Source: Leishmania martiniquensis (taxonomy: Eukaryota; Euglenozoa; Kinetoplastea; Trypanosomatida; Trypanosomatidae). Taken from it: a stretch of 64,000 nt of DNA. Both the position numbers and the translations under genes were made by a program. Shown here piece after piece: positions 40,401 through 53,009 of this stretch (its first letter is position 1; each line of letters starts with the position of its first letter). The notes beneath the pieces were generated by a model that saw nothing but the letters and a program-made list of their open reading frames with translations, made no database searches and was not told where the DNA came from. The DNA is taken from positions 248,001 through 312,000 of the forward strand of contig NC_090137.1 of NCBI RefSeq assembly GCF_017916325.1, written 5' to 3'.

Positions 40401-43400
40401 CCGGGCGCCGCACCCGCCGTGGAGGGGGCCGGCGCGTGGGCGTGCACACGCGCAGCACCAAAAAAGAGAGCGCTGGCGCGCTTCCAAAATCTTGCCGGAA
40501 GACAGGTTCCGGAAGTTTCGCATACCAATAAAGTACAGAAACTGATACTTATATAGCGTTAGTTATCCGTTCCCTGCCAGCCGGCGCGCCGTTTGGGGGT
40601 GGCGGTGGTGGCTGCGCCGAGGCGCGCGTCATGGCGGACTGCCGGGGGCCGGCTGGGGCGGCGCGTGCCCGCCGGACGGGCGCCGGGCGTGAGGGGCAGC
40701 GGCGGCCGTCGAGCAGCAGCCGGGCGCCGCACCCGCCGTGGAGGGGCCGGCGCGTGGGCGTGCACACGCGCAGCACCAAAAAAGAGAGCGCTGGCGCGCT
40801 TCCAAAATCTTGCCGGAAGACAGGTTCCGGAAGTTTCGCATACCAATAAAGTACAGAAACTGATACTTATATAGCGTTAGTTATCCGTTCCCTGCCAGCC
40901 GGCGCGCCGTTTGGGGGGTGGCGGTGGTGGCTGCGCCGAGGCGCGCGTCATGGCGGGCTGCCGGGGGCCGGCTGGGGCGGCGCGTGCCCGCCGGACGGGC
41001 GCCGGGCGTGAGGGGCAGCGGCGGCCGTCGAGCAGCAGCCGGGCGCCGCACCCGCCGTGGAGGGGGCCGGCGCGTGGGCGTGCACACGCGCAGCACCAAA
41101 AAAGAGAGCGCTGGCGCGCTTCCAAAATCTTGCCGGAAGACAGGTTCCGGAAGTTTCGCATACCAATAAAGTACAGAAACTGATACTTATATAGCGTTAG
41201 TTATCCGTTCCCTGCCAGCCGGCGCGCCGTTTGGGGGTGGCGGTGGTGGCTGCGCCGAGGCGCGCGTCATGGCGGACTGCCGGGGGCCGGCTGGGGCGGC
41301 GCGTGCCCGCCGGACGGGCGCCGGGCGTGAGGGGCAGCGGCGGCCGTCGAGCAGCAGCCGGGCGCCGCACCCGCCGTGGAGGGGCCGGCGCGTGGGCGTG
41401 CACACGCGCAGCACCAAAAAAAAAAAGAGAGCGCTGGCGCGCTTCCAAAATCTTGCCGGAAGACAGGTTCCGGAAGTTTCGCATACCAATAAAGTACAGA
41501 AACTGATACTTATATAGCGTTAGTTATCCGTTCCCTGCCAGCCGGCGCGCCGTTTGGGGGTGGCGGTGGTGGCTGCGCCGAGGCGCGCGTCATGGCGGAC
41601 TGCCGGGGGCCGGCTGGGGCGGCGCGTGCCCGCCGGACGGGCGCCGGGCGTGAGGGGCAGCGGCGGCCGTCGAGCAGCAGCCGGGCGCCGCACCCGCCGT
41701 GGAGGGGCCGGCGCGTGGGCGTGCACACGCGCAGCACCAAAAAAGAGAGCGCTGGCGCGCTTCCAAAATCTTGCCGGAAGACAGGTTCCGGAAGTTTCGC
41801 ATACCAATAAAGTACAGAAACTGATACTTATATAGCGTTAGTTATCCGTTCCCTGCCAGCCGGCGCGCCGTTTGGGGGGTGGCGGTGGTGGCTGCGCCGA
41901 GGCGCGCGTCATGGCGGGCTGCCGGGGGCCGGCTGGGGCGGCGCGTGCCCGCCGGACGGGCGCCGGGCGTGAGGGGCAGCGGCGGCCGTCGAGCAGCAGC
42001 CGGGCGCCGCACCCGCCGTGGAGGGGGCCGGCGCGTGGGCGTGCACACGCGCAGCACCAAAAAAAAAAAGAGAGCGCTGGCGCGCTTCCAAAATCTTGCC
42101 GGAAGACAGGTTCCGGAAGTTTCGCATACCAATAAAGTACAGAAACTGATACTTATATAGCGTTAGTTATCCGTTCCCTGCCAGCCGGCGCGCCGTTTGG
42201 GGGGTGGCGGTGGTGGCTGCGCCGAGGCGCGCGTCATGGCGGGCTGCCGGGGGCCGGCTGGGGCGGCGCGTGCCCGCCGGACGGGCGCCGGGCGTGAGGG
42301 GCAGCGGCGGCCGTCGAGCAGCAGCCGGGCGCCGCACCCGCCGTGGAGGGGGCCGGCGCGTGGGCGTGCACACGCGCAGCACCAAAAAAGAGAGCGCTGG
42401 CGCGCTTCCAAAATCTTGCCGGAAGACAGGTTCCGGAAGTTTCGCATACCAATAAAGTACAGAAACTGATACTTATATAGCGTTAGTTATCCGTTCCCTG
42501 CCAGCCGGCGCGCCGTTTGGGGGTGGCGGTGGTGGCTGCGCCGAGGCGCGCGTCATGGCGGACTGCCGGGGGCCGGCTGGGGCGGCGCGTGCCCGCCGGA
42601 CGGGCGCCGGGCGTGAGGGGCAGCGGCGGCCGTCGAGCAGCAGCCGGGCGCCGCACCCGCCGTGGAGGGGGCCGGCGCGTGGGCGTGCACACGCGCAGCA
42701 CCAAAAAAGAGAGCGCTGGCGCGCTTCCAAAATCTTGCCGGAAGACAGGTTCCGGAAGTTTCGCATACCAATAAAGTACAGAAACTGATACTTATATAGC
42801 GTTAGTTATCCGTTCCCTGCCAGCCGGCGCGCCGTTTGGGGGTGGCGGTGGTGGCTGCGCCGAGGCGCGCGTCATGGCGGACTGCCGGGGGCCGGCTGGG
42901 GCGGCGCGTGCCCGCCGGACGGGCGCCGGGCGTGAGGGGCAGCGGCGGCCGTCGAGCAGCAGCCGGGCGCCGCACCCGCCGTGGAGGGGCCGGCGCGTGG
43001 GCGTGCACACGCGCAGCACCAAAAAAGAGAGCGCTGGCGCGCTTCCAAAATCTTGCCGGAAGACAGGTTCCGGAAGTTTCGCATACCAATAAAGTACAGA
43101 AACTGATACTTATATAGCGTTAGTTATCCGTTCCCTGCCAGCCGGCGCGCCGTTTGGGGGTGGCGGTGGTGGCTGCGCCGAGGCGCGCGTCATGGCGGAC
43201 TGCCGGGGGCCGGCTGGGGCGGCGCGTGCCCGCCGGACGGGCGCCGGGCGTGAGGGGCAGCGGCGGCCGTCGAGCAGCAGCCGGGCGCCGCACCCGCCGT
43301 GGAGGGGGCCGGCGCGTGGGCGTGCACACGCGCAGCACCAAAAAAGAGAGCGCTGGCGCGCTTCCAAAATCTTGCCGGAAGACAGGTTCCGGAAGTTTCG

Positions 43401-46400
43401 CATACCAATAAAGTACAGAAACTGATACTTATATAGCGTTAGTTATCCGTTCCCTGCCAGCCGGCGCGCCGTTTGGGGGTGGCGGTGGTGGCTGCGCCGA
43501 GGCGCGCGTCATGGCGGACTGCCGGGGGCCGGCTGGGGCGGCGCGTGCCCGCCGGACGGGCGCCGGGCGTGAGGGGCAGCGGCGGCCGTCGAGCAGCAGC
43601 CGGGCGCCGCACCCGCCGTGGAGGGGGCCGGCGCGTGGGCGTGCACACGCGCAGCACCAAAAAAAAAAAGAGAGCGCTGGCGCGCTTCCAAAATCTTGCC
43701 GGAAGACAGGTTCCGGAAGTTTCGCATACCAATAAAGTACAGAAACTGATACTTATATAGCGTTAGTTATCCGTTCCCTGCCAGCCGGCGCGCCGTTTGG
43801 GGGTGGCGGTGGTGGCTGCGCCGAGGCGCGCGTCATGGCGGACTGCCGGGGGCCGGCTGGGGCGGCGCGTGCCCGCCGGACGGGCGCCGGGCGTGAGGGG
43901 CAGCGGCGGCCGTCGAGCAGCAGCCGGGCGCCGCACCCGCCGTGGAGGGGGCCGGCGCGTGGGCGTGCACACGCGCAGCACCAAAAAAGAGAGCGCTGGC
44001 GCGCTTCCAAAATCTTGCCGGAAGACAGGTTCCGGAAGTTTCGCATACCAATAAAGTACAGAAACTGATACTTATATAGCGTTAGTTATCCGTTCCCTGC
44101 CAGCCGGCGCGCCGTTTGGGGGGTGGCGGTGGTGGCTGCGCCGAGGCGCGCGTCATGGCGGGCTGCCGGGGGCCGGCTGGGGCGGCGCGTGCCCGCCGGA
44201 CGGGCGCCGGGCGTGAGGGGCAGCGGCGGCCGTCGAGCAGCAGCCGGGCGCCGCACCCGCCGTGGAGGGGGCCGGCGCGTGGGCGTGCACACGCGCAGCA
44301 CCAAAAAAGAGAGCGCTGGCGCGCTTCCAAAATCTTGCCGGAAGACAGGTTCCGGAAGTTTCGCATACCAATAAAGTACAGAAACTGATACTTATATAGC
44401 GTTAGTTATCCGTTCCCTGCCAGCCGGCGCGCCGTTTGGGGGTGGCGGTGGTGGCTGCGCCGAGGCGCGCGTCATGGCGGACTGCCGGGGGCCGGCTGGG
44501 GCGGCGCGTGCCCGCCGGACGGGCGCCGGGCGTGAGGGGCAGCGGCGGCCGTCGAGCAGCAGCCGGGCGCCGCACCCGCCGTGGAGGGGCCGGCGCGTGG
44601 GCGTGCACACGCGCAGCACCAAAAAAGAGAGCGCTGGCGCGCTTCCAAAATCTTGCCGGAAGACAGGTTCCGGAAGTTTCGCATACCAATAAAGTACAGA
44701 AACTGATACTTATATAGCGTTAGTTATCCGTTCCCTGCCAGCCGGCGCGCCGTTTGGGGGTGGCGGTGGTGGCTGCGCCGAGGCGCGCGTCATGGCGGAC
44801 TGCCGGGGGCCGGCTGGGGCGGCGCGTGCCCGCCGGACGGGCGCCGGGCGTGAGGGGCAGCGGCGGCCGTCGAGCAGCAGCCGGGCGCCGCACCCGCCGT
44901 GGAGGGGGCCGGCGCGTGGGCGTGCACACGCGCAGCACCAAAAAAGAGAGCGCTGGCGCGCTTCCAAAATCTTGCCGGAAGACAGGTTCCGGAAGTTTCG
45001 CATACCAATAAAGTACAGAAACTGATACTTATATAGCGTTAGTTATCCGTTCCCTGCCAGCCGGCGCGCCGTTTGGGGGTGGCGGTGGTGGCTGCGCCGA
45101 GGCGCGCGTCATGGCGGACTGCCGGGGGCCGGCTGGGGCGGCGCGTGCCCGCCGGACGGGCGCCGGGCGTGAGGGGCAGCGGCGGCCGTCGAGCAGCAGC
45201 CGGGCGCCGCACCCGCCGTGGAGGGGCCGGCGCGTGGGCGTGCACACGCGCAGCACCAAAAAAGAGAGCGCTGGCGCGCTTCCAAAATCTTGCCGGAAGA
45301 CAGGTTCCGGAAGTTTCGCATACCAATAAAGTACAGAAACTGATACTTATATAGCGTTAGTTATCCGTTCCCTGCCAGCCGGCGCGCCGTTTGGGGGTGG
45401 CGGTGGTGGCTGCGCCGAGGCGCGCGTCATGGCGGACTGCCGGGGGCCGGCTGGGGCGGCGCGTGCCCGCCGGACGGGCGCCGGGCGTGAGGGGCAGCGG
45501 CGGCCGTCGAGCAGCAGCCGGGCGCCGCACCCGCCGTGGAGGGGGCCGGCGCGTGGGCGTGCACACGCGCAGCACCAAAAAAGAGAGCGCTGGCGCGCTT
45601 CCAAAATCTTGCCGGAAGACAGGTTCCGGAAGTTTCGCATACCAATAAAGTACAGAAACTGATACTTATATAGCGTTAGTTATCCGTTCCCTGCCAGCCG
45701 GCGCGCCGTTTGGGGGTGGCGGTGGTGGCTGCGCCGAGGCGCGCGTCATGGCGGACTGCCGGGGGCCGGCTGGGGCGGCGCGTGCCCGCCGGACGGGCGC
45801 CGGGCGTGAGGGGCAGCGGCGGCCGTCGAGCAGCAGCCGGGCGCCGCACCCGCCGTGGAGGGGCCGGCGCGTGGGCGTGCACACGCGCAGCACCAAAAAA
45901 GAGAGCGCTGGCGCGCTTCCAAAATCTTGCCGGAAGACAGGTTCCGGAAGTTTCGCATACCAATAAAGTACAGAAACTGATACTTATATAGCGTTAGTTA
46001 TCCGTTCCCTGCCAGCCGGCGCGCCGTTTGGGGGTGGCGGTGGTGGCTGCGCCGAGGCGCGCGTCATGGCGGACTGCCGGGGGCCGGCTGGGGCGGCGCG
46101 TGCCCGCCGGACGGGCGCCGGGCGTGAGGGGCAGCGGCGGCCGTCGAGCAGCAGCCGGGCGCCGCACCCGCCGTGGAGGGGCCGGCGCGTGGGCGTGCAC
46201 ACGCGCAGCACCAAAAAAGAGAGCGCTGGCGCGCTTCCAAAATCTTGCCGGAAGACAGGTTCCGGAAGTTTCGCATACCAATAAAGTACAGAAACTGATA
46301 CTTATATAGCGTTAGTTATCCGTTCCCTGCCAGCCGGCGCGCCGTTTGGGGGTGGCGGTGGTGGCTGCGCCGAGGCGCGCGTCATGGCGGACTGCCGGGG

Positions 46401-48772
46401 GCCGGCTGGGGCGGCGCGTGCCCGCCGGACGGGCGCCGGGCGTGAGGGGCAGCGGCGGCCGTCGAGCAGCAGCCGGGCGCCGCACCCGCCGTGGAGGGGC
46501 CGGCGCGTGGGCGTGCACACGCGCAGCACCAAAAAAGAGAGCGCTGGCGCGCTTCCAAAATCTTGCCGGAAGACAGGTTCCGGAAGTTTCGCATACCAAT
46601 AAAGTACAGAAACTGATACTTATATAGCGTTAGTTATCCGTTCCCTGCCAGCCGGCGCGCCGTTTGGGGGTGGCGGTGGTGGCTGCGCCGAGGCGCGCGT
46701 CATGGCGGACTGCCGGGGGCCGGCTGGGGCGGCGCGTGCCCGCCGGACGGGCGCCGGGCGTGAGGGGCAGCGGCGGCCGTCGAGCAGCAGCCGGGCGCCG
46801 CACCCGCCGTGGAGGGGGCCGGCGCGTGGGCGTGCACACGCGCAGCACCAAAAAAGAGAGCGCTGGCGCGCTTCCAAAATCTTGCCGGAAGACAGGTTCC
46901 GGAAGTTTCGCATACCAATAAAGTACAGAAACTGATACTTATATAGCGTTAGTTATCCGTTCCCTGCCAGCCGGCGCGCCGTTTGGGGGTGGCGGTGGTG
47001 GCTGCGCCGAGGCGCGCGTCATGGCGGACTGCCGGGGGCCGGCTGGGGCGGCGCGTGCCCGCCGGACGGGCGCCGGGCGTGAGGGGCAGCGGCGGCCGTC
47101 GAGCAGCAGCCGGGCGCCGCACCCGCCGTGGAGGGGCCGGCGCGTGGGCGTGCACACGCGCAGCACCAAAAAAGAGAGCGCTGGCGCGCTTCCAAAATCT
47201 TGCCGGAAGACAGGTTCCGGAAGTTTCGCATACCAATAAAGTACAGAAACTGATACTTATATAGCGTTAGTTATCCGTTCCCTGCCAGCCGGCGCGCCGT
47301 TTGGGGGTGGCGGTGGTGGCTGCGCCGAGGCGCGCGTCATGGCGGACTGCCGGGGGCCGGCTGGGGCGGCGCGTGCCCGCCGGACGGGCGCCGGGCGTGA
47401 GGGGCAGCGGCGGCCGTCGAGCAGCAGCCGGGCGCCGCACCCGCCGTGGAGGGGGCCGGCGCGTGGGCGTGCACACGCGCAGCACCAAAAAAGAGAGCGC
47501 TGGCGCGCTTCCAAAATCTTGCCGGAAGACAGGTTCCGGAAGTTTCGCATACCAATAAAGTACAGAAACTGATACTTATATAGCGTTAGTTATCCGTTCC
47601 CTGCCAGCCGGCGCGCCGTTTGGGGGTGGCGGTGGTGGCTGCGCCGAGGCGCGCGTCATGGCGGACTGCCGGGGGCCGGCTGGGGCGGCGCGTGCCCGCC
47701 GGACGGGCGCCGGGCGTGAGGGGCAGCGGCGGCCGTCGAGCAGCAGCCGGGCGCCGCACCCGCCGTGGAGGGGGCCGGCGCGTGGGCGTGCACACGCGCA
47801 GCACCAAAAAAGAGAGCGCTGGCGCGCTTCCAAAATCTTGCCGGAAGACAGGTTCCGGAAGTTTCGCATACCAATAAAGTACAGAAACTGATACTTATAT
47901 AGCGTTAGTTATCCGTTCCCTGCCAGCCGGCGCGCCGTTTGGGGGTGGCGGTGGTGGCTGCGCCGAGGCGCGCGTCATGGCGGACTGCCGGGGGCCGGCT
48001 GGGGCGGCGCGTGCCCGCCGGACGGGCGCCGGGCGTGAGGGGCAGCGGCGGCCGTCGAGCAGCAGCCGGGCGCCGCACCCGCCGTGGAGGGGGCCGGCGC
48101 GTGGGCGTGCACACGCGCAGCACCAAAAAAAAAAAGAGAGCGCTGGCGCGCTTCCAAAATCTTGCCGGAAGACAGGTTCCGGAAGTTTCGCATACCAATA
48201 AAGTACAGAAACTGATACTTATATAGCGTTAGTTATCCGTTCCCTGCCAGCCGGCGCGCCGTTTGGGGGGTGGCGGTGGTGGCTGCGCCGAGGCGCGCGT
48301 CATGGCGGGCTGCCGGGGGCCGGCTGGGGCGGCGCGTGCCCGCCGGACGGGCGCCGGGCGTGAGGGGCAGCGGCGGCCGTCGAGCAGCAGCCGGGCGCCG
48401 CACCCGCCGTGGAGGGGGCCGGCGCGTGGGCGTGCACACGCGCAGCACCAAAAAAGAGAGCGCTGGCGCGCTTCCAAAATCTTGCCGGAAGACAGGTTCC
48501 GGAAGTTTCGCATACCAATAAAGTACAGAAACTGATACTTATATAGCGTTAGTTATCCGTTCCCTGCCAGCCGGCGCGCCGTTTGGGGGTGGCGGTGGTG
48601 GCTGCGCCGAGGCGCGCGTCATGGCGGACTGCCGGGGGCCGGCTGGGGCGGCGCGTGCCCGCCGGACGGGCGCCGGGCGTGAGGGGCAGCGGCGGCCGTC
48701 GAGCAGCAGCCGGGCGCCGCACCCGCCGTGGAGGGCCGGCGCGTGGGCGTGCACACGCGCAGCACCAAAAAA

Positions 48773-48871
48773 GAGAGCGCTGGCGCGCTTCCAAAATCTT
48801 GCCGGAAGACAGGTTCCGGAAGTTTCGCATACCAATAAAGTACAGAAACTGATACTTATATAGCGTTAGTT
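48773..48871 (-). ncRNA. SL RNA gene copy 47 with promoter-proximal -11 variant
   Basis: Normal exon, donor and T6 terminator. At -11 (48882) the transcribed strand has G where other copies have A (CCCCGCC in place of CCCTGCC on plus). The same change occurs before copies 51 (50151), 73 (57168) and 75 (57804) and in no other copy I noticed. It lies outside the two known promoter elements. Confidence 0.9.
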
Positions 48872-51800
48872 ATCCGTTCCCCGCCAGCCGGCGCGCCGTT
48901 TGGGGGTGGCGGTGGTGGCTGCGCCGAGGCGCGCGTCATGGCGGACTGCCGGGGCCGGCTGGGGCGGCGCGTGCCCGCCGGACGGGCGCCGGGCGTGAGG
49001 GGCAGCGGCGGCCGTCGAGCAGCAGCCGGGCGCCGCACCCGCCGTGGAGGGGCCGGCGCGTGGGCGTGCACACGCGCAGCACCAAAAAAGAGAGCGCTGG
49101 CGCGCTTCCAAAATCTTGCCGGAAGACAGGTTCCGGAAGTTTCGCATACCAATAAAGTACAGAAACTGATACTTATATAGCGTTAGTTATCCGTTCCCTG
49201 CCAGCCGGCGCGCCGTTTGGGGGTGGCGGTGGTGGCTGCGCCGAGGCGCGCGTCATGGCGGGCTGCCGGGGGCCGGCTGGGGCGGCGCGTGCCCGCCGGA
49301 CGGGCGCCGGGCGTGAGGGGCAGCGGCGGCCGTCGAGCAGCAGCCGGGCGCCGCACCCGCCGTGGAGGGGCCGGCGCGTGGGCGTGCACACGCGCAGCAC
49401 CAAAAAAGAGAGCGCTGGCGCGCTTCCAAAATCTTGCCGGAAGACAGGTTCCGGAAGTTTCGCATACCAATAAAGTACAGAAACTGATACTTATATAGCG
49501 TTAGTTATCCGTTCCCTGCCAGCCGGCGCGCCGTTTGGGGGTGGCGGTGGTGGCTGCGCCGAGGCGCGCGTCATGGCGGACTGCCGGGGCCGGCTGGGGC
49601 GGCGCGTGCCCGCCGGACGGGCGCCGGGCGTGAGGGGCAGCGGCGGCCGTCGAGCAGCAGCCGGGCGCCGCACCCGCCGTGGAGGGGCCGGCGCGTGGGC
49701 GTGCACACGCGCAGCACCAAAAAGAGAGCGCTGGCGCGCTTCCAAAATCTTGCCGGAAGACAGGTTCCGGAAGTTTCGCATACCAATAAAGTACAGAAAC
49801 TGATACTTATATAGCGTTAGTTATCCGTTCCCTGCCAGCCGGCGCGCCGTTTGGGGGTGGCGGTGGTGGCTGCGCCGAGGCGCGCGTCATGGCGGACTGC
49901 CGGGGCCGGCTGGGGCGGCGCGTGCCCGCCGGACGGGCGCCGGGCGTGAGGGGCAGCGGCGGCCGTCGAGCAGCAGCCGGGCGCCGCACCCGCCGTGGAG
50001 GGGGCCGGCGCGTGGGCGTGCACACGCGCAGCACCAAAAAAGAGAGCGCTGGCGCGCTTCCAAAATCTTGCCGGAAGACAGGTTCCGGAAGTTTCGCATA
50101 CCAATAAAGTACAGAAACTGATACTTATATAGCGTTAGTTATCCGTTCCCCGCCAGCCGGCGCGCCGTTTGGGGGTGGCGGTGGTGGCTGCGCCGAGGCG
50201 CGCGTCATGGCGGACTGCCGGGGGCCGGCTGGGGCGGCGCGTGCCCGCCGGACGGGCGCCGGGCGTGAGGGGCAGCGGCGGCCGTCGAGCAGCAGCCGGG
50301 CGCCGCACCCGCCGTGGAGGGGGCCGGCGCGTGGGCGTGCACACGCGCAGCACCAAAAAAGAGAGCGCTGGCGCGCTTCCAAAATCTTGCCGGAAGACAG
50401 GTTCCGGAAGTTTCGCATACCAATAAAGTACAGAAACTGATACTTATATAGCGTTAGTTATCCGTTCCCTGCCAGCCGGCGCGCCGTTTGGGGGTGGCGG
50501 TGGTGGCTGCGCCGAGGCGCGCGTCATGGCGGGCTGCCGGGGGCCGGCTGGGGCGGCGCGTGCCCGCCGGACGGGCGCCGGGCGTGAGGGGCAGCGGCGG
50601 CCGTCGAGCAGCAGCCGGGCGCCGCACCCGCCGTGGAGGGGGCCGGCGCGTGGGCGTGCACACGCGCAGCACCAAAAAAGAGAGCGCTGGCGCGCTTCCA
50701 AAATCTTGCCGGAAGACAGGTTCCGGAAGTTTCGCATACCAATAAAGTACAGAAACTGATACTTATATAGCGTTAGTTATCCGTTCCCTGCCAGCCGGCG
50801 CGCCGTTTGGGGGTGGCGGTGGTGGCTGCGCCGAGGCGCGCGTCATGGCGGACTGCCGGGGGCCGGCTGGGGCGGCGCGTGCCCGCCGGACGGGCGCCGG
50901 GCGTGAGGGGCAGCGGCGGCCGTCGAGCAGCAGCCGGGCGCCGCACCCGCCGTGGAGGGGCCGGCGCGTGGGCGTGCACACGCGCAGCACCAAAAAAGAG
51001 AGCGCTGGCGCGCTTCCAAAATCTTGCCGGAAGACAGGTTCCGGAAGTTTCGCATACCAATAAAGTACAGAAACTGATACTTATATAGCGTTAGTTATCC
51101 GTTCCCTGCCAGCCGGCGCGCCGTTTGGGGGTGGCGGTGGTGGCTGCGCCGAGGCGCGCGTCATGGCGGACCGCCGGGGGCCGGCTGGGGCGGCGCGTGC
51201 CCGCCGGACGGGCGCCGGGCGTGAGGGGCAGCGGCGGCCGTCGAGCAGCAGCCGGGCGCCGCACCCGCCGTGGAGGGGGCCGGCGCGTGGGCGTGCACAC
51301 GCGCAGCACCAAAAAGAGAGCGCTGGCGCGCTTCCAAAATCTTGCCGGAAGACAGGTTCCGGAAGTTTCGCATACCAATAAAGTACAGAAACTGATACTT
51401 ATATAGCGTTAGTTATCCGTTCCCTGCCAGCCGGCGCGCCGTTTGGGGGTGGCGGTGGTGGCTGCGCCGAGGCGCGCGTCATGGCGGACTGCCGGGGGCC
51501 GGCTGGGGCGGCGCGTGCCCGCCGGACGGGCGCCGGGCGTGAGGGGCAGCGGCGGCCGTCGAGCAGCAGCCGGGCGCCGCACCCGCCGTGGAGGGGCCGG
51601 CGCGTGGGCGTGCACACGCGCAGCACCAAAAAAGAGAGCGCTGGCGCGCTTCCAAAATCTTGCCGGAAGACAGGTTCCGGAAGTTTCGCATACCAATAAA
51701 GTACAGAAACTGATACTTATATAGCGTTAGTTATCCGTTCCCTGCCAGCCGGCGCGCCGTTTGGGGGTGGCGGTGGTGGCTGCGCCGAGGCGCGCGTCAT

Positions 51801-52910
51801 GGCGGACTGCCGGGGGCCGGCTGGGGCGGCGCGTGCCCGCCGGACGGGCGCCGGGCGTGAGGGGCAGCGGCGGCCGTCGAGCAGCAGCCGGGCGCCGCAC
51901 CCGCCGTGGAGGGGCCGGCGCGTGGGCGTGCACACGCGCAGCACCAAAAAAGAGAGCGCTGGCGCGCTTCCAAAATCTTGCCGGAAGACAGGTTCCGGAA
52001 GTTTCGCATACCAATAAAGTACAGAAACTGATACTTATATAGCGTTAGTTATCCGTTCCCTGCCAGCCGGCGCGCCGTTTGGGGGTGGCGGTGGTGGCTG
52101 CGCCGAGGCGCGCGTCATGGCGGACTGCCGGGGGCCGGCTGGGGCGGCGCGTGCCCGCCGGACGGGCGCCGGGCGTGAGGGGCAGCGGCGGCCGTCGAGC
52201 AGCAGCCGGGCGCCGCACCCGCCGTGGAGGGGGCCGGCGCGTGGGCGTGCACACGCGCAGCACCAAAAAGAGAGCGCTGGCGCGCTTCCAAAATCTTGCC
52301 GGAAGACAGGTTCCGGAAGTTTCGCATACCAATAAAGTACAGAAACTGATACTTATATAGCGTTAGTTATCCGTTCCCTGCCAGCCGGCGCGCCGTTTGG
52401 GGGTGGCGGTGGTGGCTGCGCCGAGGCGCGCGTCATGGCGGACTGCCGGGGGCCGGCTGGGGCGGCGCGTGCCCGCCGGACGGGCGCCGGGCGTGAGGGG
52501 CAGCGGCGGCCGTCGAGCAGCAGCCGGGCGCCGCACCCGCCGTGGAGGGGCCGGCGCGTGGGCGTGCACACGCGCAGCACCAAAAAAGAGAGCGCTGGCG
52601 CGCTTCCAAAATCTTGCCGGAAGACAGGTTCCGGAAGTTTCGCATACCAATAAAGTACAGAAACTGATACTTATATAGCGTTAGTTATCCGTTCCCTGCC
52701 AGCCGGCGCGCCGTTTGGGGGTGGCGGTGGTGGCTGCGCCGAGGCGCGCGTCATGGCGGACTGCCGGGGGCCGGCTGGGGCGGCGCGTGCCCGCCGGACG
52801 GGCGCCGGGCGTGAGGGGCAGCGGCGGCCGTCGAGCAGCAGCCGGGCGCCGCACCCGCCGTGGAGGGGCCGGCGCGTGGGCGTGCACACGCGCAGCACCA
52901 AAAAAAAAAA

Positions 52911-53009
52911 GAGAGCGCTGGCGCGCTTCCAAAATCTTGCCGGAAGACAGGTTCCGGAAGTTTCGCATACCAATAAAGTACAGAAACTGATACTTATATA
53001 GCGTTAGTT
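52911..53009 (-). ncRNA. SL RNA gene copy 60, most diverged promoter and spacer
   Basis: Transcribed region normal with T11 terminator. Its upstream region (53010-53225) has several changes together: an extra base at GCCGGTTT near 53036 that shifts both promoter elements by one, GGACCGCC in place of GGACTGCC, one G fewer at two G runs, and a 2-bp deletion giving GGGCGCACAC. This is the most altered unit seen. Confidence 0.9.
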